Source of the DNA: Thysanoteuthis rhombus
Lineage: Eukaryota > Mollusca > Cephalopoda > Oegopsida > Thysanoteuthidae
DNA: 64,000 bases
Direction: 5' to 3'
Assembly: GCA_963457665.1 (NCBI GenBank)
Contig: OY735203.1
Coordinates: 22,634,906-22,698,905 of the forward strand
Below the pieces are notes generated by a model. The model was given only the letters and a program-made list of their open reading frames with translations, was not told where the DNA came from and did no database searches. The translations under genes and the position numbers were made by a program. Shown piece after piece: positions 1 through 11,878 of this stretch. Numbering within the stretch: position 1 is the first letter of the stretch; the number at the start of each line of letters is the position of its first letter.

Positions 1-449
1 CTTTATACTGTGTACATAAATAATTTTCTGTTCCGAATCTTCTAATATATTTTTTATTGATAACTAAAAGATTATTATGATGAAATCAGTTGACTGAGAG
101 TTGCAGATGTTTTCAACGACTGATCACTTTTTACTGAAAGTCAATGGTAGTCTCTTCATGATAAATATATACTCATTCATGATTTTTTAAACTTAATACA
201 TTTTGTTCATACTGTATAGCATATGATTCACGAGACAGATTGGCGCCCAACACTGCAGACTCCAGAAACATATCCCCATTAAATCATTTGTGACTGAATT
301 GCAAATTAGCATATTTGTGAATTATTGAATGCACGATAGAGAAAACCCGAGAATGACAAGGAGTATTTGTAGATTTATACTGAGAAATATATTATTTTTC
401 ATTCATTATACATACAATATATGAGTTACAGTATTTATCTTCAGTCGGA
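1..449. other. Intergenic, no gene seen
   Basis: AT-rich sequence without a recognisable gene. The only point of note is a short string, TTGGCGCCCAAC, near position 240. It resembles the tRNA primer-binding sites that follow the 5' LTR of many LTR retrotransposons. No LTR pair can be seen, so the resemblance may be chance. Confidence 0.4.
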
Positions 450-1370
450 ATGGAAGTTGGAGTTGAGTCTGACCCTGATGCAGTCATGCTTGTTCAACGG
501 AAAGGTAAATGGAAGATAATTATGATAAACCAAACACAAAAAACAAAAAACAAACTACAACTGAATTGACAAAATGACGGATGTTTGATCAAAATCCTAA
601 CCAATGGAATCGGAAAAGTTCCGATCCAAGGAGAAATTCCTGAAAGGGAGAGATTCGAATAGGAAATTACAGAAGTATAACAGTTCAAAGGACAGCTTGA
701 ATTGAAAATAGAACCCTTCATAATAGTGTACTAGAAGAAATATATTATATAAAGTTACTTCACTGACAAGATATCAGAAAAAAGCAAATTATGTCTGAGA
801 ATGCCACTCATATAATTAGAAAAATAGAGCGAAAAAAAGCTCGAACAGAAGATGAAGATAGGCATGGTAGACGAATAACTCAGATCTACTGAAAACTGAG
901 CAAAATACGTTTACCCGAATCAATCCCAGGAAAAAAACGATGAGATAAAATAATTTGTAACTTTGAAATACGACAGGATCACTAAGATCAGGCCGCTCTG
1001 ATATAAATATCTTAAGCATAAAAAGAACTGTCAAATAGTTCATACTGCTAATCTAGTGGACAACATAATGAAATTGAAAGAGAGTAAAAATATAAAAAAT
1101 ACCATCGGGTTTTTACCAGAGAACTGGCAGAGACTAGAGAAAAAAGAAATATGGAAGCGATGATTGTACTTACTATAGCTGAATTTTTTCAGAGGTCTGG
1201 AAGGGGTTGAGAAAATTGCTAGTTCTTAAAGTTATTAAAACCATTCTGAGGACGACATCAATAAAATCAGCAAAAATACTGAGGATCTTGCTGGAAGACT
1301 GAAAAGACCTGATCGCACACAATTCCAATTAAAGCTTCAAATGAGAGCAATTTGCTTTCCGTTGTACAGG
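450..1370 (+). other. Unassigned coding-like stretches
   Basis: A short frame opens with ATG at 450 and runs 39 codons to TGA at 567. Further open pieces with coding-like composition follow in other frames and are interrupted by stops. I do not recognise any domain. If the primer-binding-site-like string at 240 is real, this could be a decayed gag region of an LTR element. Nothing in the sequence proves that, and chance open stretches in purine-rich DNA are the alternative. Confidence 0.15.
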
Positions 1371-1396
1371 ATGTTTATCTCATCCATTTTCCCTCC

Positions 1397-1447
1397 TCCT
1401 TCTTCTTCTTCTTCTTCTTCTTCTTCTTCTTCTTCTTCTTCTTCTTC
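1397..1447. repeat. (TTC)n microsatellite
   Basis: About 17 near-perfect TTC units, preceded by a CCTCCT lead-in. On the minus strand this reads as poly-Arg codons (AGA/GAA register), which produces a spurious arginine-rich frame. Confidence 0.95.
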
Positions 1448-1826
1448 GTTTGATTTTATCCATACTGTCCAAAATGACAGAATTTTTTGAATATTCATTT
1501 TCTGATTGTACTCTACTATGCCTCCTATTTTTTGGGTGGGGTGGGGTGGGGGGTATATTCAACTAAATGTACCCTGATAATTTCCAATTAAACTAAAAAA
1601 ATGTCCAAATACGTGAGAGAAGCCACTGTAACATCTGCACTGATCAATTATCTCCCTTGACTAAAATGATAGTCCAGCGCGTAGCTTATTATATGAGTAT
1701 ATTTGAATTTCCTTGTGAATTCATGCAATGGAATTGAATTATTCAATCCCAAAGTAAACATGGCAGTGACTTGATATCAACGTACGGACTCCGTGAGAAA
1801 AAAAAAAATTATATAAATATATATAC

Positions 1827-1830
<4 letters not shown>

Positions 1831-1868
<38 letters not shown>

Positions 1869-1897
1869 ACGTGTGTGTGCACGTGTGTGTGTGTACG
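1831..1897. repeat. (TG)n microsatellite
   Basis: A long TG dinucleotide run interrupted twice by CACG, flanked upstream by a short AT-rich alternating stretch. Simple repeat with no coding content. Confidence 0.95.
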
Positions 1898-2439
1898 TTA
1901 TATGGATGATTGACTTATGAACTCTCTCAAAAATCTTCACGGACATATTGGCAGAGATAAGGCTTGCCAAAAAGAACAGGCAAATTTGACATTTCAGCAC
2001 GAAATGATCTGTTGTTCCAAGAAATGTCTTGAAAGACATTATTCCCGCTTATATCTGTGTTGGTGAAAAATCGTTGCACATTGCCCTAGGTAATACGGCT
2101 GTTGAAAAAGGGAGGGAAAGCAAGAAAAAAAAAATCCTTATCAATAAATGAGAATCCCCCCCACCTCTCTTGAATTCATTTATCTATTTTATTTCAGCTG
2201 TAAATTGGTGTCGCTGACTTATTAGGTTATTTACTCCTAATTTTATGTAGCTAGGATAATTAGTGGATTTAATTTGGGGTAATTTCATTATAATAAGTGA
2301 TACTAATCTTATTACAATTATAAAATCGGAAATATCTTGGACCTTCCACATTCATGTATTAACAGGAAACTCTTTGTATGTCGACGTGCACATGCCTCTA
2401 CACCTAGAAGTCTTTTCTTGATGAAGAAAAAATATCATA

Positions 2440-2484
<45 letters not shown>

Positions 2485-3999
2485 AATGTGTGCTAAATTT
2501 GGTGCCGGCATACATCTGGCTTTATAGTTGTTTGTATATATACATTCTTCAATAGGTATGGATAGTTTCTCAATATTCACTTCACTTTGTCTTTCGTTGA
2601 TAGAATTAAAATGAGATAAAGGACCATTGGTATCAACATGAATTAAGCATACATATAAGAATATAAATACAAGCCCTTCTATACAACCCATAAAAACTAT
2701 ATATGTGTTTTGGTATTATGTATATGTCATTAAATCTTGATGCATGAGTAATACAAGTACAGTTGCCGATACACCTATATAATAACTTCATGCCTACATA
2801 TGTCAGTGCATTCACACAAATGTGCTTGCTTGAATACATATATACATATATACATATATTTTTTGACACTATCTTTTTTATGAATTGTACAAGTTCTCTT
2901 TTTTCGATTTAGATTTCATTTCTTTCCATCCCTTATCTTTCACCTGATACTCAGCATAACTCCTTCTTTTATATATCTTTATTCTTAATATCACGTTTTC
3001 ATTTTATCTTTGCCGTTATCCATGGTGGTTTAGAGCCACCTTAATTCCTCCTGCGTTCAGATCACTTGCTGTCATTACACCTCATCTACACCATCACACC
3101 TTCATACTCTCACCTTCGTTCCGACTAATTTTTACTATTTCTGTCTCTTCGTGCAATAATTTTTTTTTAGGTTGCAAACCAGTACAATTCGGCATTACTA
3201 CTCCATAATTTAATTCGTGGTTCTCCAGTATTCATTCATGAGTAGATGAAGACAGATGCAGCCAAAATTACCTTTCATTTTGGCAAGACTTCAACATAAT
3301 GAGGATACAGTTTGAAAACTTTATATAAAAACTGTACAACCTTTTGACCAGGCATCTCAGTTCTTTTTCTTATCGATTCGTGCAAATTCTTTTGTGACAA
3401 TTTAGTTTTATAATGAGTCTTTGCAACTCACATGATATCATCTCCACTTTCCCTTTTTTCGTCGGAATTGAATATTTCCTTTGACATGTTCTCTGTTTTA
3501 TGGCTCAGAACTCGTAAATCCATTCTTTTGATATACTGACAGTGTCTTCATCGATGGAAAATGTTTCCGCAATCTTGGTGAGATGTATTCCGTGTAGACG
3601 ATGATTGCAATGGATTTGTTTGACTTCATGTTAAATTATCCCGGGTTCATGTAGTGCAAGGACGATCAAAACATCTTTTACATCCAAGCAGATATCAGTA
3701 TAACCCTTGTGTCACTCATATCTATATGTGTTTATCACGCATTCTTCGTTTATGTAAATTTCACTTCGCGTATAGAAGGTTTCACTTTCCGAATTTAAAC
3801 AAAAAAAAATCAAATCGATGCGCGTTAAAGAGTATGTTTATATCTAGAGATGAGTGACGGCAAAGTGAATCCATGAGTTAATGTGGTACGAGAGTGTTTA
3901 TTCTCGCTCATGGGTCAAGCATATAACGCACTTTAAGGATTGCATACTGGTTCAAATTATACCAACTTAGTGATTAGCTACATCATATATATGCGTATG

Positions 4000-4041
<42 letters not shown>

Positions 4042-4705
4042 TGTGTGAGTAAAATGACAATATCGGAACACTATTAGAGACAAATGATCTTCATATCGAT
4101 ATTTCATTCATTTGAGCTTTGTAAAGGAATTATGGTGAAACAAAACCAAGTGCTTCTTCACAGTAGGTCCGTGAGTCAATGATGGGCAAGGAAAATTCCG
4201 TGTTGATCATGTGTATTTTGAGCTTAGTGGTTGTATGCGTCTGAAGACCTTCGGGAAATCATCGCTGGGTCTGCAGTGAGTGGAAGATTAAGTGCTTTAT
4301 GATGCCCCACTTTACTTTGTTGCCTGCTCAAAGTGGGAAGCTGTCTTCTCTACAGTCAAATATTCATATGCAGTAAAGCAATTTTTCCTTCAAGAATTAA
4401 CTCCATATGTTTTATCCATCTAGACATTTCCTGCAGAGATCTTGATATCTCAAGCCAAGCATCAATCAAGAAGTTCTTTTGATTTTTGAATTCATCGTTT
4501 ACAAACAACCGGTATTGGATTCCTTTTTGTTCTCATATCTTTATTTATTAAACTTATCTTCGTAAGTTTCTCTTTAAAAAATTATAACTTATTGCTATTG
4601 TGGATGTTGGCAGTTTAAATTTGCTTCCATGAAATCATTCTCTTATATCTTTGTTTCTCAGTATCTATTCATTTATATATCTCTCTCCCCCCTTTCTCTC
4701 TGTCT
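1898..4705. other. Intergenic with (TG)n runs
   Basis: No gene recognised. Two further TG microsatellites lie at about 2451-2482 and 3999-4044. The minus strand around 3450-3640 contains a short helix-turn-helix-like translation, which I considered and did not accept as a feature. The remainder is AT-rich sequence with frequent stops in all frames. Confidence 0.6.
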
Positions 4706-4709
4706 CTCC

Positions 4710-4716
4710 CTATACA

Positions 4717-4747
<31 letters not shown>

Positions 4748-4764
4748 TTATATATTTATGTATA

Positions 4765-4812
<48 letters not shown>

Positions 4813-4857
4813 TTTGTTTGTGCTTGTGACAATATTTTTGTAAATATGTATTTTCTT

Positions 4858-4927
<70 letters not shown>

Positions 4928-4936
4928 GTATATACA

Positions 4937-5008
<72 letters not shown>
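4710..5008. repeat. (TA)n microsatellite block
   Basis: Two long alternating TA blocks (about 4710-4810 and 4861-5008) with scattered TG interruptions, separated by about 50 bp of unique sequence. Ile-Tyr repeat frames in this block are an artefact of the dinucleotide. Confidence 0.95.
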
Positions 5009-5011
<3 letters not shown>

Positions 5012-6750
5012 AGTATTTGATTGATATCAACATCAGTAACTCAGTGTGCCTTCCGGATGGAGAAAATTGGCTAGTAAATTAACTGCTGAAAACTCAGATG
5101 GACATGAGAAAAGAAAACCATAATGATTCGAGTTACAGAACAAAAAAGAATGATATAGTTATTGATTTTAGGGACAAAAAGTAATTGGCCAGGAAAGACC
5201 AGACATCATTTAATATCAATATTACATCGGTCAAATATTGAAGTTGGAATTACAATATTGACCTTATTTTAAAATCATTAATTACTATTCGAATAATCAA
5301 AAGAAAAAAGTTGGTCGTATGTATATAAAAAATAATTCAGTGTATAAAGGATTGAATTTAAATTGTGCCATTCATTTATCTATGATTGTGTCAAAATTTA
5401 AATTTCCAAATGCCTGGATGTGAAATGCGATTTCACAATCCATGAGATGAATAAGAAAGCAGAGTGTAATGTGGCAGCCATCATAAACAGAAATGATGCA
5501 ATTTAGGTTCATGACTGTTGAAATGATTATGGGAGAGTCAGGAGGCTCTGGGCTCATTCCACGTGTTTCCACTGACAGTATGGTGAGATCCAAACATATG
5601 GTGGTACTACTGTTTCGATTGAGTATGGATTTACGCAGTAGTTGCAAACTATTTATGACGAGAGTAGCGGTAAATTTGACAACCAACTTAGAGATCGTTT
5701 GACGAACATGCGATTACATGAGGTAATCTAGCAAATTGAAATACACGCAAGGTAAACATTAAAGCAATGTCTAAATCCTGTCTATGAATATGTTTTACCC
5801 TTTATGCAGCAATCTGTATAAGTCTTATACGAATAAAACTGCTATGGACTTGATATAATTCGGATGCATGCTTCTTCCTGCAATTGGCTACATGAACACT
5901 TTTCTCCTTAGGTTGAACCTCTGACCAGCGATAAGAATAAACAACAAAACGAATAAACAGCGAGAAGATAAAGTAAAAGCACACAGCACAATCTCTTCAT
6001 CATCTTATGACCCCTACAAAGCGACGGACCTCCGTCACGCATTATACTACATCGTCAGTATCGACACAAGATAGATTAGATTTTCATGATTGCTATGGAA
6101 ACTATTAGAGATTCGGTCTCATTTTTGTCGATATTTGAATATATATTGTCCAAAATCTGTGAAAATCTGTAAAGGATATCAATACCATTTTTTAAACACC
6201 TGATAATATTTGCATTAAAGAACTGATAATAATATATATATGTCTATGTCTTCCTCTATATAACTCTTGATGTTAAGCACTTAGCAGAGAGGAATTGAGT
6301 ACCATTTCGAAAGCTTCATCTATAAACATAGATTCGTTGGGCAAAGAACTTTGCCAATATTTGCTAAACCTCCTTATCGCAGAGTCAGTATCTTGTCATC
6401 TTTCTTAAAACCATAAATATCCTTCCGCCAGGGTGGTTATTTAACCTAGTTTTAACTAATGCAGTTTTCTTTTACAAGGATTAGGTTATGGCATATTTCA
6501 CTGACACAGTATTTTCTACAGTGCGAACAACCCCAAAAAACAAGACATCGGTTCTGCAATAAGGGAAATAGTTGGAAAGATATCAACAACGAGAATTTCT
6601 TCGGTTTGCTTAAAATAGTTAAATGAAAACCTAAAAAAAAAGATATCTGAAGTTGCTTACACATACGAGAAAACAAAAGCGCTCACTTACACAGGCAAAC
6701 TGTTATACCCATATATACATGCGCATTCTATATACACAGGAACAATATAC
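5009..6750. other. Intergenic, no gene seen
   Basis: Mostly AT-rich unique sequence. Between 5372 and 5702 both strands stay open for 70-100 codons, but neither translation shows a domain I know, so it is not called as a gene. Confidence 0.5.
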
Positions 6751-6955
<205 letters not shown>

Positions 6956-9185
6956 CTTGTGCATGTGGTTAGAAATGTTCAAATTTATCAGAAAAATTCT
7001 AATCTAAAAAGTCAACATGATAAGAAAATCAATAAATTGCATTGATCAAACCCAATCCGATTACACAATTTTTCTATTTTTTTGAGGAAAAATAAAGAGT
7101 AAGAAAAGACAAAAATGTTCACTTTTTTCTTCCCTCGCATATATATTTATAGATTCGTTATTCCAGTCAACTTCTATCTTATTTAGTTTTGTAATCCGAA
7201 CATTACAAATACAGACCGCTCACTAAGTACCCCCTCCACCACCCTCACAAAAAACAACATATTTACGTATGTATCTGTATAAGTAACACGTGGAACGTTT
7301 CAGCATGAGTAATTCTTCAAAGACTATCGGCCAACATGGATTTAATATCCGTCAGGTGCGAGATTTTCAAAGAAAACCTGACATACCTGTGTGAGTTTCA
7401 AAGCTTTTGAATCTCAATCTTCTCTACATAAACAAGACTAGCCAGGCGTGTGAACTAGCTCTAAGTGTTGCCCGATGTAAAAAAAAAGAAAATTAAAAAT
7501 AGGTGCACATTCATACGAATGCGATTCCAGGAAAGTGAATATGTCTCAGTTGATTTTGTATTCGATTTGTATCTTTATGAGTTTTTGAACCTGGTCGTTT
7601 ATGTAATTATTTTTGTATCTGTAATCTATCTATTGAGACGTGATTTTCAAATCTTGAAATATGAATATTCAAAGCAATGTATATTAATGTGTCGTTGGAC
7701 CAAAACCTTTGTATCAACTATTTAACATAAAAGATTGCAAGATTTCCACAAAGCTGAGTAAAACAGTTTAAAGAAATCTATCCAGACAAAAATGTCGTCC
7801 GAGGAACGTGCAAACAGTAAAAGACTTTTACTAACAACCTATATTCTAGAGTATTTTTATTAAAATCAATTCATACCTGATGTCTTAGAGATATGTTGTT
7901 GTGCATGATTTGTTTAACAAAACAAGTTTGAAATAATCCAAATGTACGCCGTTTTTCTTCTTGTTTTATACCTATGCCCGTGTATTTTTATCAATGTCAA
8001 AATTTTAAAGTGCAAACCAATCGTCAAGGGTATTTCGACCACCATTGTGAAGATCATGAGTTTTCTTCCAAAGTACTTCGATTGGCTATGACATATATAT
8101 AAAATATGACGTAAATTCCACCCATTCATCCAAGAGGACAAGTGAAATACATTTCAGAAAATACAGCATCCACATTTATTCCATAAAAGCGGTATCAAAA
8201 TGCTTTATTGTTTTTATATATAGTTAACGGGAGGGCAAAGAGATTCGGTTCAGACACATTCATTATTCTTGCAGTAAACTCATCTGCCTTTCTCAATCTT
8301 TCGCCGTACAGCAGATTGCCAATAGTCTAGGGATTGTAATGCCAATCCATTCTATTAATTCTCTTATCACTTCGGCCCTGAAAATTGGTACTTGACATTG
8401 TGTTCCACGCTACTTTATTCCTTGATATATTGGCAGACAAGTATCATGGTGCAAACTTCTATCACACAATTTTGATTTGCCCATTCAATGACATTAGATC
8501 TATTTATGAGTATGCAAAATATCGATGTACATAAACGCCTGAATTGTTCTAATCTTGAGGATTGAATAATTAATTTATGCCATTATTCATTATTTATGGT
8601 CGATTTGAACAAGATTCTTACTGCCTCACCTGAATTAATGCCCGGATTTGTTTTTGTCGTTTTGGTGATTTTAGCTATCCATACTCGTGTAGTTGCATAT
8701 GTTCAGGTGCATTTGAATGCGCGTGTATGTCTTTTTTTTTCTAGATTGTGTAAAATATACGGCTAGATTCTACAATTATGTGAAGAAGGCAAACACTGTT
8801 TATTTCGAACAAGAAAGAAACATTAACATTGGAAGATTCAAATAATCATATTCAAATTGTGTGTAAACTGTATGCAATATGTTGTAGCAACTACAAATAA
8901 TTGCATGAATTATGATGGTATACGATGCTGCAGTTAGCTTATCACGGTTAAAAGAGAATATAATTAATTCATTCACGTCAAATATTTTTGGATGGGTCAT
9001 TTGCTCATTTTAGATCAGCTGCTCTTTTCACTCAACGTGGTATAAGAGTCACAAATTGAAAACCAGGGCAACTGGATCATTCAATTCATGCATTCTTCAA
9101 CTGTGTAAGGGAAAATGGTACTTTACCATATTTAACAAGAATTCAGAATCAGTTTGTTTTCTTCTCAGTGTGACATTTTTATTTT
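6956..9185. other. Intergenic, no gene seen
   Basis: Unique AT-rich DNA leading up to the RTE insertion. No coding region, RNA gene or repeat recognised. The last 190 bp before 9186 show no similarity to the missing N-terminal part of an RTE endonuclease, so the element really begins near 9186. Confidence 0.6.
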
Positions 9186-10901
9186 ATGTCAACTAGCTAC
9201 GGTAAAGAGAAAGTAAAACAAAGTGGAGTTGGCTTTCTCATCAATAAGAACCTGAAAGACAATGTAACTGGCTTCAAAGCCATCTCTGACCGGGTAGCTA
9301 GCGTCACCATACAACTTTCAAAACGATACAAACTCAATATAATCCGAGTCCACGCTCCCACATCGCAATCAACCCAACAAGAAATAGACAACTTCTATGA
9401 TGACTTGAACTCCCTACTCCAAGACACCAGAAAACACTTCAACGTTATCATGGGAGACTTCAACGCACAGGTAGGACAAGGAAATGAAAATTGCGTCGGC
9501 ATATTTGGATGCAAAATACGCAACGAGAGAGGTGAAGATCTCGTAAACTTTGCAACGGCTAACGGATTCAAAATCATGAACACTTTCTTCAAGAAAGGAC
9601 CCAATAGGAAATGGACTTGGAAGAGCCCCAATCACGAAACAAGGAACGAAATAGACTACATCCTAACGGACAAAAACGATATCGTCAAGGACATCCAAGT
9701 CCTAAATCAAGTCAATGTAGGCAGCGACCACAGAATGGTACGATGTAAAGTACAAATAAACACCAATAAAGAACGCAGGAAAATGTTCCATACAAAACCG
9801 CAGCCTCTAAATATACCAAAAGAGCATGTTCAATCTTTCAAGCTCGAATTGAGGAACAGATTCAGAATTCCTACTGAACAAGACACCAACATCAACGAAC
9901 TAAGCAGCAAAATGACAACATCAATAATTGAAGTAGCCTCTACATTCAAGCCAATGAGCAAACAACCCATTAGCAAAATCTCGGATGAGACTAAAAATCT
10001 CATGGAAAAACGCAGAAACCTCAAGCCACCGACAACAACGAGGGAGAAAATTGAAGAGGCTGAACTAAACAAATTAATCAAGAAGAAACGAAGAGAAGAC
10101 AGAAGGAGATACACAACGGCAGTCATTGAATCAACTCTTGAAAAAGGTCGGGGTTTCAAAGCTATAAACAGACTCCTCAACTCGGGACGAAGGCAAATAA
10201 CTAGCATACTCGAGGAAAATGGAAACTTATCAACAGACAGAGACAGGATCGTCGAACGTGTCAAAGAATTCTACCAAAAACTTTATTCGTCCAAACAAGG
10301 ACTGCAAATCAATGAGCAAGATACGCAAGACACGGGCCAACAACTGGAGGATTTCCCAAAAGTAACCCCGTGGGAGGTGAAAGAAGCCATTAAACAGACG
10401 AAGAAAGGAACTGCCCCTGGACCAGACAACATCACCATCGACCTACTCCGAAAAGCAGGTAAAATCATCACTAGGAAACTGGCCGTCCTCTTCAACTTGT
10501 GTCTAAAACACAGTAAAGTCCCAGACGATTGGAACACTGCTATTATAATGCTTTTATATAAAAAAGGAAACCCGAAAGACCTCAACAACTATAGGCCTAT
10601 AAGCCTACTCAACTGTGTATACAAACTTTTCACAAAGATCATCACCAACCGAATCACAAAAACACTCAATGAAAACCAGCCACGTGAACAGGCTGGCTTT
10701 AGAAGAAGCTACTCGACCATGGACCACCTGCACTCGATAAATCAACTGAAAGAAAAAGAAGCAGAGTATAAACTACCACTTGCCGTAGCATTTATCGACT
10801 TCAAAAAGGCGTTCGACTCAGTAGAAATCCCTAAGGTCATGGAGGCCATCAGTCGGCAAGGTGTAGATCCAGTATATGTTGAAGTGTTGAAACATATATA
10901 G
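9186..10901 (+). CDS. RTE endonuclease/reverse transcriptase, N-terminal part to TAG
   Basis: 571 codons ending at an in-frame TAG (10899-10901). Residues about 1-195 are the rear of the APE-like endonuclease: GDFN at 90-93, NEIDYIL at 154-160 and SDH at 180-182 are the conserved blocks around the catalytic Asp and His. The N-terminal catalytic Asn and Glu blocks are absent because the element is truncated, so no nicking activity is expected. The reverse transcriptase starts near residue 400 with PGPD (411-414), NNYRPISLL (467-475) and QAGFR (502-506), and contains motif A, FIDFKKAFD (536-544), with its metal-binding Asp. The ATG at 9186 is almost exactly at the truncation point and is probably fortuitous. 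Homology to BovB/RTE ('craniofacial development protein 2-like') proteins is recognised by motif, not by search. Confidence 0.9.
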   Translation: MSTSYGKEKVKQSGVGFLINKNLKDNVTGFKAISDRVASVTIQLSKRYKLNIIRVHAPTSQSTQQEIDNFYDDLNSLLQDTRKHFNVIMGDFNAQVGQGNENCVGIFGCKIRNERGEDLVNFATANGFKIMNTFFKKGPNRKWTWKSPNHETRNEIDYILTDKNDIVKDIQVLNQVNVGSDHRMVRCKVQINTNKERRKMFHTKPQPLNIPKEHVQSFKLELRNRFRIPTEQDTNINELSSKMTTSIIEVASTFKPMSKQPISKISDETKNLMEKRRNLKPPTTTREKIEEAELNKLIKKKRREDRRRYTTAVIESTLEKGRGFKAINRLLNSGRRQITSILEENGNLSTDRDRIVERVKEFYQKLYSSKQGLQINEQDTQDTGQQLEDFPKVTPWEVKEAIKQTKKGTAPGPDNITIDLLRKAGKIITRKLAVLFNLCLKHSKVPDDWNTAIIMLLYKKGNPKDLNNYRPISLLNCVYKLFTKIITNRITKTLNENQPREQAGFRRSYSTMDHLHSINQLKEKEAEYKLPLAVAFIDFKKAFDSVEIPKVMEAISRQGVDPVYVEVLKHI

Positions 10902-11858
10902 AATCACAGCAGCTCATTTATCAGGCTACATAAAGACTCGGACCCCTTCCAGCTCCAGAAAGGAGTAAGACAAGGTGATATCAGCTCACCTAAACTCTTC
11001 ACAGCCTGCCTCGAGATGATCTTCAGAAGACTAGACTGGGAGAGTAAAGGAATTAAAATAGACGGCGAGTATCTGAGCAACCTCAGATTTGCAGACGACA
11101 TAGCCCTTTTCGCAGAGAACCTACACGACCTCCAACTAATGATAGATGAACTAAATGAAGAGAGCAAGAAAGTCGGCCTACACATGAACTTCAGCAAGAC
11201 GAAGATCGTGTGCAACAACCACATTGGAGATAAGAACACTAAGATCGAAATCGAGCACACAGAACTCGAGAAAGTAGATCACTACATCTACCTAGGGCAA
11301 CGAATCTCCATGAGACCCTCAAAAGAAGAAGAAATCAAGCGAAGAATCACACTAGGATGGCAAGCCTTTGGTAGAGCTAGCTCAACCTTCAAAAATAATA
11401 AGATCCCATTAATCCTAAAGAGAAGGGTGTACAACCAATGCATCCTCCCAATAGTCACTTATGGATCTGAAACATGGAACTTAACCAAGAAACAGACCCG
11501 TAAGCTGAGAACCATGCAACGTGCACATGAAAGAATAATGCTGGGCCCCACATGGAGAGACCACAAAACAGCACAACACATCCGGGAAAAGACAAGAGTT
11601 AGAGACATCATAGAATCCATAAAAAATCTCAAATGGTGGTGGGCTGGCCATGTTGCAAGAATGGCAGACAATCGATGGACATCACGACTCACAACATGGA
11701 TTCCCCGAGACCATATGCGCAACCGAGGCCGGCAAAATGTTAGATGGAGAGACGAGCTAGACAAGTTCAGGGAGTACTGGCTCCGTGACGCCCATGATAG
11801 AGAAGTGTGGCAAATCCTGGGGAAGGTCTATGTCCAACGACGGACGCTAAAAGACTGA
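10902..11858 (+). CDS. RTE reverse transcriptase, C-terminal part after TAG
   Basis: The same frame continues directly after the TAG with no frameshift. Motif B (RQGD, then SP) lies 25-31 codons beyond the stop. Motif C, FADD, follows at about 11088-11099, and YLGQRIS comes next. The C-terminal domain typical of RTE proteins follows: ILPIVTYGSETW, WAGHVARMADNRW, and RGRQ before WRDEL. An internal ATG at 11016 gives a 280-codon frame, but that would start between motifs B and C, so it is not a natural start. The fragment makes sense only as the continuation of the upstream frame. The polymerase is therefore split between motifs A and B by one nonsense codon and this copy should be non-autonomous. 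Confidence 0.9.
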   Translation, partial: NHSSSFIRLHKDSDPFQLQKGVRQGDISSPKLFTACLEMIFRRLDWESKGIKIDGEYLSNLRFADDIALFAENLHDLQLMIDELNEESKKVGLHMNFSKTKIVCNNHIGDKNTKIEIEHTELEKVDHYIYLGQRISMRPSKEEEIKRRITLGWQAFGRASSTFKNNKIPLILKRRVYNQCILPIVTYGSETWNLTKKQTRKLRTMQRAHERIMLGPTWRDHKTAQHIREKTRVRDIIESIKNLKWWWAGHVARMADNRWTSRLTTWIPRDHMRNRGRQNVRWRDELDKFREYWLRDAHDREVWQILGKVYVQRRTLKD

Positions 11859-11878
11859 TGATGATGATGATGATTATG

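Larger units (their letters stand above)
9186..11878 (+). mobile_element. RTE-like non-LTR retrotransposon, 5'-truncated
   Basis: This copy carries, in one frame, the C-terminal part of an APE-type endonuclease, a complete reverse transcriptase and the C-terminal domain ending in RRTLKD and a stop at 11856. The stop is followed at once by a TGA-repeat tail, the short-tandem-repeat 3' end usual for RTE elements. Full RTE elements are about 3.2-3.6 kb, so roughly 0.5 kb is missing at the 5' end, as expected from incomplete target-primed reverse transcription. I could not find a convincing target-site duplication. It is much better preserved and less AT-rich than its flanks, so it is probably the youngest of the eight or so related fragments in the window. 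Confidence 0.95.

Noticed and set aside
3330..3640. Minus-strand phrase HLTKIAETFSIDEDTVS, resembling a transposase helix-turn-helix
   Set aside because: A single short block with no supporting catalytic motifs in order.
4651..5082. Long frames rich in Ile-Tyr, Thr-His or Ser-Leu over the TA, CA and CT repeats (here and at 6.7, 14.6, 42.5, 43.7 and 55.2 kb)
   Set aside because: They are direct read-outs of dinucleotide repeats and have no domain or gene context.
5372..5702. Overlapping open frames on both strands (104 and 69 codons)
   Set aside because: Neither translation resembles a known family and there are no splice or promoter cues.
11016..11858. Independent 280-codon gene starting at ATG 11016
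   Set aside because: The ATG lies between RT motifs B and C in the same frame as the upstream ORF, so it is just the continuation of the RTE protein after a nonsense codon.
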